From the NCBI GenBank assembly GCA_039908525.1, contig JAMOAY010000004.1, forward strand, positions 91,966-155,965: DNA of 64,000 nucleotides, read 5' to 3'. Shown one piece after another: positions 1-9,863 of this stretch; the stretch's first letter is position 1, and every line of letters begins with the position of its first letter. The notes under the pieces were generated by a model. It searched no databases. It saw only the letters and a list, made by a program, of their open reading frames with translations, and was not told where the DNA came from. The position numbers and the translations under genes are program-made. The stretch is from Magnetaquicoccus sp039908525. Its GTDB lineage: Bacteria; Pseudomonadota; Magnetococcia; Magnetococcales; Magnetaquicoccaceae.

Positions 1-703
1 TCGACGGATCGAGGATCTTCTTGGTCTCATGCACCATCTTCATCTCTTCCTTGGTGTAGCCATTGTCCAGGAAAACATCGATGTGGGGGATGAGATTGAA
101 GGCAATCTCCTTGCTGAACTTTTTCGGCGGTACACGCAGGGTGGTGGCGTAAACGGCCCGGGTCTGCTCAAACAGCTCGTCCATGGCCTCCTTGCCCGCC
201 CCGGAGACCGCCTGGTAGGTGGAGACCACCACCCGCCGAATGGTCGCCGCATCGTGCAACGGTTTCAGGGCCACGACCATCTGGATCGTCGAACAGTTGG
301 GATTGGCGATGATGCCCCGGTTGACATACTGAGCGATGGCCCCCGGATTGACCTCCGGCACCACCAACGGCACCTCGGGGTCCATGCGAAAGAAAGAGGT
401 GTTGTCCACCACCACGCACCCCGCCGCCGCCGCCTTGGGGGCGTAAAGACTGGAGACCTTGGCCCCCGGAGAGAAGAGTCCGATTTGCACGTTGGCAAAA
501 TCAAACTCCGCCAGATCCCGCACCACCACCTCCCGACCGCAAAAAGGCAGCGTGCTGCCTGCCGAGCGGCTGGAGGCCAGCAGAAAGATCTCTTTGATGG
601 GAAACGCGCGTTCCTCCAGAATATTCAGAATTTCGCGCCCTACGTTGCCGGTGGCACCCACCACGGCCACATTAAACAGCTTGGTCTCTGTGTCAACAGA
701 CAT
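1..703 (-). CDS. asd: Aspartate-semialdehyde dehydrogenase, 3' end beyond window
   Basis: Reduces aspartyl phosphate to aspartate semialdehyde with NADPH, the branch point to lysine/diaminopimelate, threonine and methionine. The visible 234 residues begin MSVDTETKLFNVAVVGATGN, which holds the Rossmann GATGNVG loop, and contain the NPNCSTIQ active site with catalytic Cys near residue 137. The family is about 340 residues, so the C-terminal third lies off the left edge. The gene starts 15 bases after the leuB stop, so it is the last visible gene of a leuCDB-asd operon. Confidence 0.95.
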   Translation of the reverse strand, partial: MSVDTETKLFNVAVVGATGNVGREILNILEERAFPIKEIFLLASSRSAGSTLPFCGREVVVRDLAEFDFANVQIGLFSPGAKVSSLYAPKAAAAGCVVVDNTSFFRMDPEVPLVVPEVNPGAIAQYVNRGIIANPNCSTIQMVVALKPLHDAATIRRVVVSTYQAVSGAGKEAMDELFEQTRAVYATTLRVPPKKFSKEIAFNLIPHIDVFLDNGYTKEEMKMVHETKKILDPS

Positions 704-718
704 GGTATTTCCTCAAGA

Positions 719-1801
719 TTAAGAGTCTGACAGTGCAGCCAGTACAGCATCACCCATGGCCACGGTGCCCACCGTCCGCCCGCCTGGTTGGGCAATATCC
801 GGCGTCCGCAAACCCTGCTCCAGCACCCGGTCGACGGCGGCCTCGATCCGGTCGCCGATCTCCGGCAACCCCAGGGAGTGACGAAACATCATCGCCACCG
901 ACAGCAGCGTCGCCAGGGGATTGGCCACCCCCTGACCGGCAATGTCCGGGGCCGAACCATGAATCGGCTCATACAGGGCATAACGATCCCCCAGAGAGGC
1001 AGAGGGCAACATGCCGATCGAACCGGTCAACATGCTGGCTTCGTCGGAGAGAATGTCGCCGAACATGTTGGTGGTCACCATGACATCAAACTGCCGCGGG
1101 TTGCGGATCAACTGCATGGCGGCATTGTCCACGTACAGGTGGCTCAACGCCACCTCGGGAAACTCCCTGCTCACCGCAATGACAACCTCGCGCCACAACT
1201 CCGTCGCCTCCAGAACATTGGCCTTGTCCACCGAACAGAGTTTTTTTCGGCGCCCGGCGGCAATCCGGAAGGCTGAACGGGCAATCCGCTCAATCTCCCG
1301 CGTGGTGTAGACCAGGGTATTGATCCCCCGTTTTTCACCATCGGCCAGGGTCTCCACCCCCCTGGGCTCCCCGAAATAGATGCCGGAGGAGAGCTCGCGC
1401 ACCACCATGATGTCGGTACCCTCCACCACCTCGCGGCGCAGGGTGGAGGCCTCCACCAACTGGGGGAACAGTTTGGCCGGACGCAAATTGCAATAGAGAT
1501 CCAAAGCCTTGCGAATACCCAACAGGCCCCTCTCGGGTCGCACTTCGTAGGGAAGAGGCTCCCACTTGGGTCCACCCACCGCGCCCAACAGCACGGCATC
1601 GGCCTGCCTGGCCAGGATCAAGGTCTCCTCCGGCAACGGTTGACCGGTCTGGTCATAGGCCGCCCCGCCGATCAACCCCTCCTCCAGAGACAGAGAGAGG
1701 TGCCCCCGGTCGGAGATCCATTCCAGAATTTTGCGCGCTTCCGCAACGATCTCTGGACCGATGCCATCCCCTGGCAACAACAAGATTGTCTTTCTGGACA
1801 T
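719..1801 (-). CDS. leuB: 3-isopropylmalate dehydrogenase
   Basis: Oxidises and decarboxylates 3-isopropylmalate to 2-oxoisocaproate with NAD, the third leucine-specific step. The 360-residue product is of normal length. It opens MSRKTILLLPGDGIGPEIV and carries the NMFGDILSDEASML metal/substrate motif and the GSAPDIAGQ and NPLATLLS signatures of the isocitrate/isopropylmalate dehydrogenase family. The ATG at 1801 shares one base with the leuD stop (TGATG), which argues for translational coupling and against the TTG one codon upstream. Confidence 0.96.
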   Translation of the reverse strand: MSRKTILLLPGDGIGPEIVAEARKILEWISDRGHLSLSLEEGLIGGAAYDQTGQPLPEETLILARQADAVLLGAVGGPKWEPLPYEVRPERGLLGIRKALDLYCNLRPAKLFPQLVEASTLRREVVEGTDIMVVRELSSGIYFGEPRGVETLADGEKRGINTLVYTTREIERIARSAFRIAAGRRKKLCSVDKANVLEATELWREVVIAVSREFPEVALSHLYVDNAAMQLIRNPRQFDVMVTTNMFGDILSDEASMLTGSIGMLPSASLGDRYALYEPIHGSAPDIAGQGVANPLATLLSVAMMFRHSLGLPEIGDRIEAAVDRVLEQGLRTPDIAQPGGRTVGTVAMGDAVLAALSDS

Positions 1802-2454
1802 CAAACGGCTCCCTGTGGCAAAAACGCCCAGGGGGCGACCTGGCGTCTCTGCTGTTCATAGTGTTCAATGGCGGGAAGATGCTGCAAGGTCAGACCGATA
1901 TCATCCAATCCATGCAACAGACAGTGACGACGGAAGGGATCCAGGTCAAACGAGACACTCTCCCCGCTGCCGTCCGTCACGGTTTTGGCCTCCAGATCCA
2001 CGGTCAGCGCATACCCCGGGGTCGCCACGGTCTCGGCAAACAGCCGATCCACCACCGACTCTGCCAGAACCAGCGGCAGGATGCCATTTTTGAAACAGTT
2101 GTTGTAAAAAATATCGGCAAAACTGGGGGCGATGATCACCCGGATGCCGTGATCCAGCAGGGCCCAGGGGGCATGTTCCCGGCTGGAACCGCAGCCAAAG
2201 TTCGCCCGCGCCAGCAGGATGGCCGCCCCCTGATAACGGGGCTGGTTGAGCACAAACTCATGGTTGAGGGGACGCCCGGCACAAGACTGGCCCGGCTCAC
2301 CCCGATCCAGATAGCGCCATTCATCAAACAGGTTGACGCCAAACCCGGTCCGCCGGATGGATTTCAAAAACTGTTTCGGAATGATGGCATCCGTATCCAC
2401 ATTGGCCCGATCGATGGGCACCACCCGAGAGGTCAATTTTGTAAAAGGTTCCAC
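1801..2454 (-). CDS. leuD: 3-isopropylmalate dehydratase small subunit
   Basis: Small (swivel) subunit that pairs with LeuC to isomerise 2-isopropylmalate to 3-isopropylmalate. Contains the typical IIPKQFLKSIRRTGFG segment and FGCGSSREHAPWAL loop. I placed the start at a GTG at 2454 because an AAGGAG lies 9 bases upstream; the frame stays open to an ATG at 2484, but that would put the Shine-Dalgarno inside the gene. This gives 217 residues, normal for LeuD. It lies between leuC (32 bases upstream) and leuB (one-base overlap). Confidence 0.94.
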   Translation of the reverse strand: MEPFTKLTSRVVPIDRANVDTDAIIPKQFLKSIRRTGFGVNLFDEWRYLDRGEPGQSCAGRPLNHEFVLNQPRYQGAAILLARANFGCGSSREHAPWALLDHGIRVIIAPSFADIFYNNCFKNGILPLVLAESVVDRLFAETVATPGYALTVDLEAKTVTDGSGESVSFDLDPFRRHCLLHGLDDIGLTLQHLPAIEHYEQQRRQVAPWAFLPQGAV

Positions 2455-2486
2455 AGACAAAAGCTCCTTGCATCCGCCAAACATCT

Positions 2487-3890
<1,404 letters not shown>

Positions 3891-3966
3891 CAACCCATCC
3901 TTGAAAAATCATGCTGAAACGGTCTGCCGGTGGAATGTCCCTCCCGCCCCGTGCACTCCACCGACC

Positions 3967-3996
3967 ATTATAATCCCATCGAATGACTGCATACAA
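3967..3996 (-). promoter_or_regulatory. Candidate sigma-70 promoter of leuCDB-asd
   Basis: On the minus strand a TTGTAT box (3991-3996) is separated by 18 bases from a perfect TATAAT (3967-3972), about 75 bases upstream of leuC and downstream of the convergently read vapC end. No leucine-codon leader peptide was recognised in the short leader. Confidence 0.5.
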
Positions 3997-4035
3997 GAGT
4001 TGGCACCCCTGCTCCCACAGCACACACACGAGGCA

Positions 4036-4458
4036 TCATGGAGCCATCCAGGGATTGAGCGTTTGGACACCGGTCGTCTCAAAATCGGCCACATTGCGCG
4101 TCACGACGGTCATGTTGTGTACAAGTGCCGTTGCCGCAATCAATCCATCGCGAACAGGACGGGGATTGGGCACATGGAGTCTCGCGCTACGTTGGGCAAC
4201 AGAGGTGTCGACGACCAGGATGCGACCGGCAAAAGCCGGTAAAAGATGGTTGTTCAGCCACTTCCGGAACATTGCCCCCTGAGGTTGGTCCCGGCGTTCG
4301 AGCAGTAAAACACCAATTTCCAACTCCTGGATGGTGATCACGGACAGATACAAATCAACAGCACCCACGCTGTCAGCCCAACATGCAACGTGGGGATCTG
4401 CCTTGCCAAGACGGACCTTGCGCAATTCGGACACAACGTTGGTATCGAGCAAAACCAT
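4036..4458 (-). CDS. vapC: PIN-domain ribonuclease toxin, VapC type
   Basis: Predicted toxin RNase of a type II toxin-antitoxin pair. The 140-residue protein starts MVLLDTNVVSEL (first acidic residue D5), and has ELEIG, RDGLIAATA and RNVADFE motifs that together supply the PIN acidic pocket. Full family length, no truncation. Its ATG shares one base with the stop of the upstream antitoxin (TGATG). The target RNA cannot be told from sequence. Confidence 0.9.
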   Translation of the reverse strand: MVLLDTNVVSELRKVRLGKADPHVACWADSVGAVDLYLSVITIQELEIGVLLLERRDQPQGAMFRKWLNNHLLPAFAGRILVVDTSVAQRSARLHVPNPRPVRDGLIAATALVHNMTVVTRNVADFETTGVQTLNPWMAP

Positions 4459-4712
4459 CAGGATAAATCAGCCTGTTGTGCGATATCGCGCAATGAAGGA
4501 ATCTCAAACTCCAGATCTTCCATGCCAGGCATCGCCAACAAATCGGCAATTTTTGTACCAGCACCGGTAATTTTCTGGTATTCGTCGAATGTCAACAAAA
4601 CATGCGCAGGCCGACCGCGGTCTGTAATGACCACTGGTCCACGGCTCGCCGCCCTTTTGGCCTTGTTGGCATCCTGATTGAACTGACGGCTTGAAAGAGT
4701 GGTGATGGTCAT
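4458..4712 (-). CDS. Phd/YefM-type antitoxin partner of VapC
   Basis: Predicted DNA-binding antitoxin, 84 residues, starting MTITTLSSRQFNQDANKAKR, the usual Phd/YefM N-terminus, followed by PVVITDRGRPAHVLL. The start is set at 4712 by a GAGGTG about 8 bases upstream; the frame runs further but without family similarity. The C-terminus would wrap the PIN toxin encoded directly downstream with a one-base overlap. Such pairs usually autorepress, but no operator was identified. Confidence 0.88.
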   Translation of the reverse strand: MTITTLSSRQFNQDANKAKRAASRGPVVITDRGRPAHVLLTFDEYQKITGAGTKIADLLAMPGMEDLEFEIPSLRDIAQQADLS

Positions 4713-4808
4713 GGAAGGAAACACCTCACAGTCCATTGAAAAACACGAACATGCTACTGCAAACCTACCTGCTGCACAAGGGCTACGCTCCCCCTGCCCA
4801 ACCCGCAC

Positions 4809-6365
4809 CTACTCCGCAGCCACCATGCGCCCTTCCACCCTCTGGGCCACCGAGGGGTGCTGCTGCAAATACTCCATGACAACCATGGAAAACAGCTTGC
4901 CCGCCTCGGCGTTGATCAGGCTCCTGGCCCCCACCAGCATGCGGTAGCCATCGCCGCCTCTGGCCAGGTAGTCGTTGGTGCCCAGACGCACCATCCGCTG
5001 ACCGTTGCGCTGCAACGGTAACGACTCCTGGCCCTTCCTGCCCAGTTGCACGGAGAGGATCCGGCTGCCGGGCGGCCGCTTGGGGTCATAACGACAGGAG
5101 AGGCCGGCCACTTGAGGAAAGCGTCCCGCGCCCTGTCCCAGCAGGGAAAGGCCATGCTCCAGCGCCTGCCAGAGGGTCTCTTCGGACACCTCCAGCAAAA
5201 CAACCGTATTGCCAAAGGGAGACTCCCTGAAAATATCGCCATAGGTCAACGAAGTGCCCGCCGCATAAAGCCGGTTGCCTCGCAGACTGCCACCGTTGAA
5301 CAGGACGGCGTCCGCCTTGGTTTCTGCCTGGATGGCGTCGGCGAACAGGTTGCCCATGGCACTCTCCCTCTCCCGTACCGTACTCTCCCGACTGTCCAGT
5401 TCGGTGGCCGTCTGCCCCAGGACGCGACCCAGATCCCCGCGCAGACGGCCATCCACCTCCTCCACCAGGGTCTGCAACAGAGGATGCGCCGCCATACGGA
5501 AGGTGGACAATTGATGCAGGTTGGGAATGATGTGCGACTTGCCCTTCTCCCCCGCATTCGGACGGATGATGGTCAGATCCGCCACCACCAGGTGATGCCC
5601 GTCCGAGGCCGCCTTCAGGATCCAGCTCTTGCCGATATTGCGCACCGTCACATCGTGGTCATGCCCGCCCAGGATGATGTCCAGATCCTCAACCCCCCTG
5701 GCCAACGCCTCGTCCTCCGCCAGGGATTGATGGGTCAGGGCCACAATCACCTCGGCCCCCTGCTGCTTGAGTTGAGGAATCAACTGTTTTGCCGTGGCAA
5801 TGGGGTCAACAAAAACCACCTGCCCCTCGACGTTGGCCAGCGAGGCCGTACTCTGGGTCAACAAGCCGATGAACCCCACCTGCACCCCATCCATGGCCCG
5901 GATGGCCGTCTGCAAAGTGCCCGGAAAGGGTTGACCCCCGGCAACCTGGACGTTGGAGGCCAGCCATTTGAAACGGGACTCCTGAATGCGCTTGGCCAAT
6001 ACGACCGGGCCAAAATCAAACTCGTGGTTGCCCAACACCGCCAGATCGATACCCAGGGCGTTGGACAGCGTGATCATCTCCCTGCCCTGGGTGAGGTAGG
6101 AGATGACCGAAGGGGAGAGCAGATCGCCTCCGAAGGTGAGCAGCGTGTGGGGGTAACGCTGCCGTTCCTGCTCGATCAGGGTCATCAACGGAGCAAAACC
6201 ACCGATCTCCCGTTGCGGGGCAATCTCGTAAATATCGTTGAAATGCAATAACGTGATCCGGCTCAACCGTTCCGCCCACGATGTGGCGACACCAAACAGT
6301 AACAAACCACCCGCCAACACGGCCGCCCAGACAGACCGTCTGCGGAAAGCAACAGGGTGTGACAT
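4809..6365 (-). CDS. Secreted 5'-nucleotidase/UshA-type metallophosphoesterase
   Basis: Predicted periplasmic two-metal phosphoesterase acting on nucleotides or nucleotide sugars. The 518-residue product has an N-terminal signal peptide (basic start, hydrophobic core about residues 12-28, likely cut near SWA-ER). Metal motifs are in order: HFND (41-44), GGD (79-81), GNHEFDFG (112-119) and GGHDHD. A C-terminal 5_nucleotid_C substrate domain with FNGGSLRGN and TNDYLARGGDGY follows. The ATG at 6365 is chosen because of a GAAGGAGA upstream and the signal peptide just after it; an upstream in-frame start at 6443 would bury the signal. Confidence 0.9.
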   Translation of the reverse strand: MSHPVAFRRRSVWAAVLAGGLLLFGVATSWAERLSRITLLHFNDIYEIAPQREIGGFAPLMTLIEQERQRYPHTLLTFGGDLLSPSVISYLTQGREMITLSNALGIDLAVLGNHEFDFGPVVLAKRIQESRFKWLASNVQVAGGQPFPGTLQTAIRAMDGVQVGFIGLLTQSTASLANVEGQVVFVDPIATAKQLIPQLKQQGAEVIVALTHQSLAEDEALARGVEDLDIILGGHDHDVTVRNIGKSWILKAASDGHHLVVADLTIIRPNAGEKGKSHIIPNLHQLSTFRMAAHPLLQTLVEEVDGRLRGDLGRVLGQTATELDSRESTVRERESAMGNLFADAIQAETKADAVLFNGGSLRGNRLYAAGTSLTYGDIFRESPFGNTVVLLEVSEETLWQALEHGLSLLGQGAGRFPQVAGLSCRYDPKRPPGSRILSVQLGRKGQESLPLQRNGQRMVRLGTNDYLARGGDGYRMLVGARSLINAEAGKLFSMVVMEYLQQHPSVAQRVEGRMVAAE

Positions 6366-6588
6366 GGCGTTCAGTCTCCTTCTTCGGTAAATACGCCTCG
6401 CGGGGCAGTATACAGGGGATTGAACGGCCAGGATAGCGCCCACCTTATCTCTGTTGCACGCAAATCTCCCTGCCGTGCAATCAATTTACAAAAACACCAC
6501 AGATTTTTACCCGCCCGTGTGCCATGAATCCTGGACAGGGAGGCTATTTAGGGAGTTTCATACAGCCATCACGCCCTTCTCACCAAAA

Positions 6589-6628
6589 ATTTTATTTTAC
6601 ATTACCAAGGCATCCTGTAAAATAAAAT
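6589..6628. repeat. Perfect 13-bp AT-rich inverted repeat
   Basis: Arms ATTTTATTTTACA (6589-6601) and TGTAAAATAAAAT (6616-6628) are exact reverse complements around a 14-base spacer. It sits between divergent starts, where a terminator is not expected, so an operator is more likely than a terminator. Function is unproven. Confidence 0.65.
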
Positions 6629-6678
6629 GACTCTGCAACAATGCCCGTGACCGCGAACAATACCGTGCAGCGCTGTGC

Positions 6679-6708
6679 TTGTCAGCCAAGATCCGGTACA
6701 TTTTTTAT
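6679..6708 (+). promoter_or_regulatory. Possible sigma-70 promoter for the octapeptide protease gene
   Basis: TTGTCA (6679-6684) and TTTTAT (6703-6708) with an 18-base spacer, about 180 bases before the start codon at 6889. The -10 box matches only 4 of 6 consensus positions. Confidence 0.3.
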
Positions 6709-6888
6709 TTATTTTTAATGTTTTATGGAATTCATTCCACCGTTTTCATGCCGTGGCGGTCGTTTGGCCCGCAGGTTGCGGTTATGCTGGCGGGTCGCCC
6801 ATCCCCCACGAAGGTAACAACCAGAAGGGAGGCAGGGGCTCCTGGTGGCTACCGATAAAGCAGCTTATCCATGAGCAGGGAGAGACAT

Positions 6889-9834
6889 ATGATCGATCGA
6901 ACCGTTGTGCAACAGCAGGCAGTCAGTGGTCACCCGACGACAGCGGACGGAGCCTGGTGGGCGGATCTGCCGAATGCCAGCAACAGCCAGTTCATCAAAC
7001 AGTTGCTGGGCAACCAGGCCGGCAGTGCCAGCAGTCAGGGCAAGGGCATCGTCCTGACCTACCAGTTTCTGACCAGCAGCGATGTGCAGAACAACAGCGC
7101 CGCCAGCCCGGAGAACAAGGGCTTTGTTCCCTTTACCACCGCGCAGAAAACCGCTGCCGTGCGCGCCATGCAGGCGTGGCAGGCGGTATGCGGCGTGACC
7201 TTCGTGGAGGCCCCGTCGGGTGTGGCCGCCAACCTCCGCTTCGGGGCCTCTTCCACCACCGTGGACGACGGTACCTATGCCGACTCCTCTTTCGACAGCA
7301 GCGGCAATCCGACCAAAAGCTATATCTGGCTCAGTTCCCAGTGGAAGAGCAACAGCCAAATGGAAAATGGGCAGTACGGCTTCGCCACCCTGATCCACGA
7401 GATTGGCCACGCCCTGGGACTGGAACATCCTGGCGATTATGATGGCGCCACCGATTGGAGCAAACGTTTGTTTGGCAACGACGACATGATGCACTCCATC
7501 ATGTCCTACTTTGAGACCCCCCCGTACACCACGACCGATCTGAACCCCTCCACACCGATGTTGATGGATGTAGCGGCCATGCAACAAAAGTACGGGGCCA
7601 ATACCACCACACGCACCGGCAATGACAGCTACTCCTGGAGCAGTCCTTTTGTTCAGACCCTCTGGGATGCGGGTGGAATCGATACCCTGAATGCCTCCAA
7701 CCAATCCAAAGCCTGCGTCATCGACCTGAGTCCGGGCTCTTTCTGCTCGATAGGCAGCCAATCGGATGGCAGTCTGGCGGTCAACAATCTGGCCATTGCT
7801 TTCAACACCATCCTGGAGAATGCCACCGGCGGCAGCGGTAACGACCGTCTGACCGGCAACACCGCCGCCAATATCCTGATCGGCAACGGAGGCAACGACA
7901 CCCTGACCGGCGGCAGCAATGATCAGCTGTTTGGAGGGGATGGCAACGATGTTTTGTACATCACCAACCTCGATTTTCAGCTGGTGGATGGCGGCAGCGG
8001 CAACAATACATTGGAGCTGTCGGGCTCCGGCATGAACCTTGTCCTGTCCGACTACAGGAACAAGATCAAGTCGATCGGCACCATCGACATCCGTGGCAGC
8101 GGCAACAATGCCCTGACTTTGACCGCAGCGGACGTGCTGAGCCTGTCTGCACCCAACAACACCCTGACCATCGATCTGGACAGCAAAGACGCGGTCACCC
8201 TGGACAGCAGCTGGCTGCAAGGAGCGGATCGGACGCTCTCTGGCGTCAGCTACCTTCGCTTTACCTCCGGTCAGGCGGTGGTGAACATAGAAAAGGTGGG
8301 CTCCGTGCAGGTATCTGGTCTGATCACGACGCAGAGCACGGGATTGGGCTCCACGCAGGTGGCGGCCCTGACCTCTGCCGATGTGCCTGCACTGACGGTC
8401 ACTCAAGTACGGAGTCTGACAACCACCCAGATCGCCGCATGGAGCGCCAGCGAAATCGCCAGCCTTGGCACGACGCAGATCAGAGCCTTGTCCACGGCCC
8501 AGATGCGTGCCTTGACCACCCTCCAACTCAACGCCTTGACGACCGCGCAAATGGTGGGTTTGACCCTGGCACAACTGACCGCCCTGACCACGACCCAGGT
8601 GGCCGGGCTGGAATCGTCCGATATCGCTTCTCTGGAGACCAGACAGATCAAAGGGTTGACCGCCAACCAGATCGCGACCCTGACCACAACCCAGGTGGCC
8701 GGACTGACCAGTGCGCAGATCCGGGCCTTGTCCAACCCGCAGGTGACTGCCCTGACCACAACCCACATCGGAGCACTGAGTGCCACGCAGGAGAGTGGTC
8801 TGTCCGGCGCGCAGATTGCGGCCTTGACCTCCGGGCAGATCCGGGCCTTGACGACGGTGGAGATCGTCAACCTCTCCACGGCTCAGGTGCGCGGCCTGAC
8901 GGCACGACAAATCACCGTCCTCTCCTCCGATCAAATCGCCGCCCTGGAAACCACCGATCTGGGTGAACTCTCCCGTCAACAACTGGGGGGGCTGACGGTC
9001 AACCAGATCGTCGCCCTGAGCACCACACAGGTGGCCGGACTGCAACCTGCGCAGATCAAGGCGCTGACGGTGATTCAGGTGAGCGGCCTGAGTGGCGCGG
9101 ACATTGACGCCCTGGGCACCGCCCAGGTCAGGAGCCTGACCGGGGCACAGATCGCCTTCCTGACGGCCGATCAGCTGGGCGGTTTCTCCTCCACCGATGT
9201 GGGGGTTCTGACAGGGGTACAGATCAGGGCCCTGTCGGGGGATCAGGTGGCGGTGCTGACGACGGCCCAACTGGCCGGTCTGACACCCAGACAGGTGGAT
9301 GACCTGACCATCCAACAAAGCCATGGACTGACATCCACCCAAATCTCTTCCTTGACGACCCAACAACTCAGCAGCCTGGGCCAGCGGGAGTTGGCCGCCT
9401 TGACGGCAGATCAGCTGGATGGGATGACCGCCACGCAGGTGTCCGCCCTGACCCGTGGCCAGGTGGGCTCCCTGCGTCCCTATCAGATCGCCTCGTTGTC
9501 CACCAGCCAGATCGGTGGGTTGAGCAGTGCCCAGATCGCGGCCTTGAGCACCCGTCAGGGGAGCGGCTTGTCGGTCGAGGATATCGCCTGCCTGAGCGCG
9601 ACCCAGGTGGCCGGGCTGACCCCTGTCCAGATCAGAGCACTGCGCGACGATCAGGTCGTGGGCCTCTCCACCCAGATAGGCAACCTGACCCCCACCCAGA
9701 TCAGGGGCATTGATACAACAGACTTCAGCCTGCTGGGGACCGGCCTGTTCAACAGTGACCAGGTGGCCGCCATGAACAGGGCACAGAAGAGCGCCTATTG
9801 GGCGGCGGGTGGCACGATTGGCCTCTCCTCCTGA
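6889..9834 (+). CDS. M10-like secreted zinc metalloprotease with 59-unit octapeptide repeat array
   Basis: Predicted extracellular protease, 981 residues. The N-terminal catalytic part (about 1-300) carries HEIGHALGLEHP with zinc ligands at H170, H174 and H180, and a following IMSYF Met-turn near 204, as in serralysins. Residues about 313-357 are RTX-like glycine/aspartate repeats (GGSGNDRLTGN, GGDGNDVLY). Residues 362-442 match a module in the giant protein at 56.7-63.9 kb. Residues 477-947 are 58 octads plus one 7-residue unit with pattern [AGS]-L-[TS]-x-x-Q-[IV]-x, then a short tail. No N-terminal signal peptide is visible, which fits type I-like export, but the C-terminus lacks an obvious RTX exporter signal. 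Start 6889 has GGGAG 6 bases upstream; an ATG at 6871 is the alternative. No exporter gene is adjacent. Confidence 0.85.
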   Translation: MIDRTVVQQQAVSGHPTTADGAWWADLPNASNSQFIKQLLGNQAGSASSQGKGIVLTYQFLTSSDVQNNSAASPENKGFVPFTTAQKTAAVRAMQAWQAVCGVTFVEAPSGVAANLRFGASSTTVDDGTYADSSFDSSGNPTKSYIWLSSQWKSNSQMENGQYGFATLIHEIGHALGLEHPGDYDGATDWSKRLFGNDDMMHSIMSYFETPPYTTTDLNPSTPMLMDVAAMQQKYGANTTTRTGNDSYSWSSPFVQTLWDAGGIDTLNASNQSKACVIDLSPGSFCSIGSQSDGSLAVNNLAIAFNTILENATGGSGNDRLTGNTAANILIGNGGNDTLTGGSNDQLFGGDGNDVLYITNLDFQLVDGGSGNNTLELSGSGMNLVLSDYRNKIKSIGTIDIRGSGNNALTLTAADVLSLSAPNNTLTIDLDSKDAVTLDSSWLQGADRTLSGVSYLRFTSGQAVVNIEKVGSVQVSGLITTQSTGLGSTQVAALTSADVPALTVTQVRSLTTTQIAAWSASEIASLGTTQIRALSTAQMRALTTLQLNALTTAQMVGLTLAQLTALTTTQVAGLESSDIASLETRQIKGLTANQIATLTTTQVAGLTSAQIRALSNPQVTALTTTHIGALSATQESGLSGAQIAALTSGQIRALTTVEIVNLSTAQVRGLTARQITVLSSDQIAALETTDLGELSRQQLGGLTVNQIVALSTTQVAGLQPAQIKALTVIQVSGLSGADIDALGTAQVRSLTGAQIAFLTADQLGGFSSTDVGVLTGVQIRALSGDQVAVLTTAQLAGLTPRQVDDLTIQQSHGLTSTQISSLTTQQLSSLGQRELAALTADQLDGMTATQVSALTRGQVGSLRPYQIASLSTSQIGGLSSAQIAALSTRQGSGLSVEDIACLSATQVAGLTPVQIRALRDDQVVGLSTQIGNLTPTQIRGIDTTDFSLLGTGLFNSDQVAAMNRAQKSAYWAAGGTIGLSS
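8317..9729 (+). repeat. 24-bp coding tandem array (octapeptide repeats)
   Basis: The DNA encoding the octads has a 24-base period for 1413 bases: 58 units of 8 codons and one unit of 7 codons (GLSTQIG, near 9661). Units have drifted at DNA level and no two neighbours are identical, so this is an old array kept by selection on the protein pattern, not a fresh expansion. Confidence 0.9.
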
Positions 9835-9863
9835 AGGCCTTGATCATTGAACCGCAACGGCGC

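Larger units (their letters stand above)
6366..6888. other. Gene-free divergent regulatory region
   Basis: About 520 bases between the divergent nucleotidase and protease genes, noticeably more AT-rich than the flanking genes. It holds a 13-base perfect inverted repeat and a candidate promoter, listed separately. I see no convincing gene in it. Confidence 0.6.

Noticed and set aside
6865..9366. Very long (833 codon) open frame antisense to the octapeptide protease gene
   Set aside because: It arises from the 24-base period and codon bias of the real gene; its translation is itself an octad pattern of rare composition with no domain, and the plus-strand frame has clear protease motifs.
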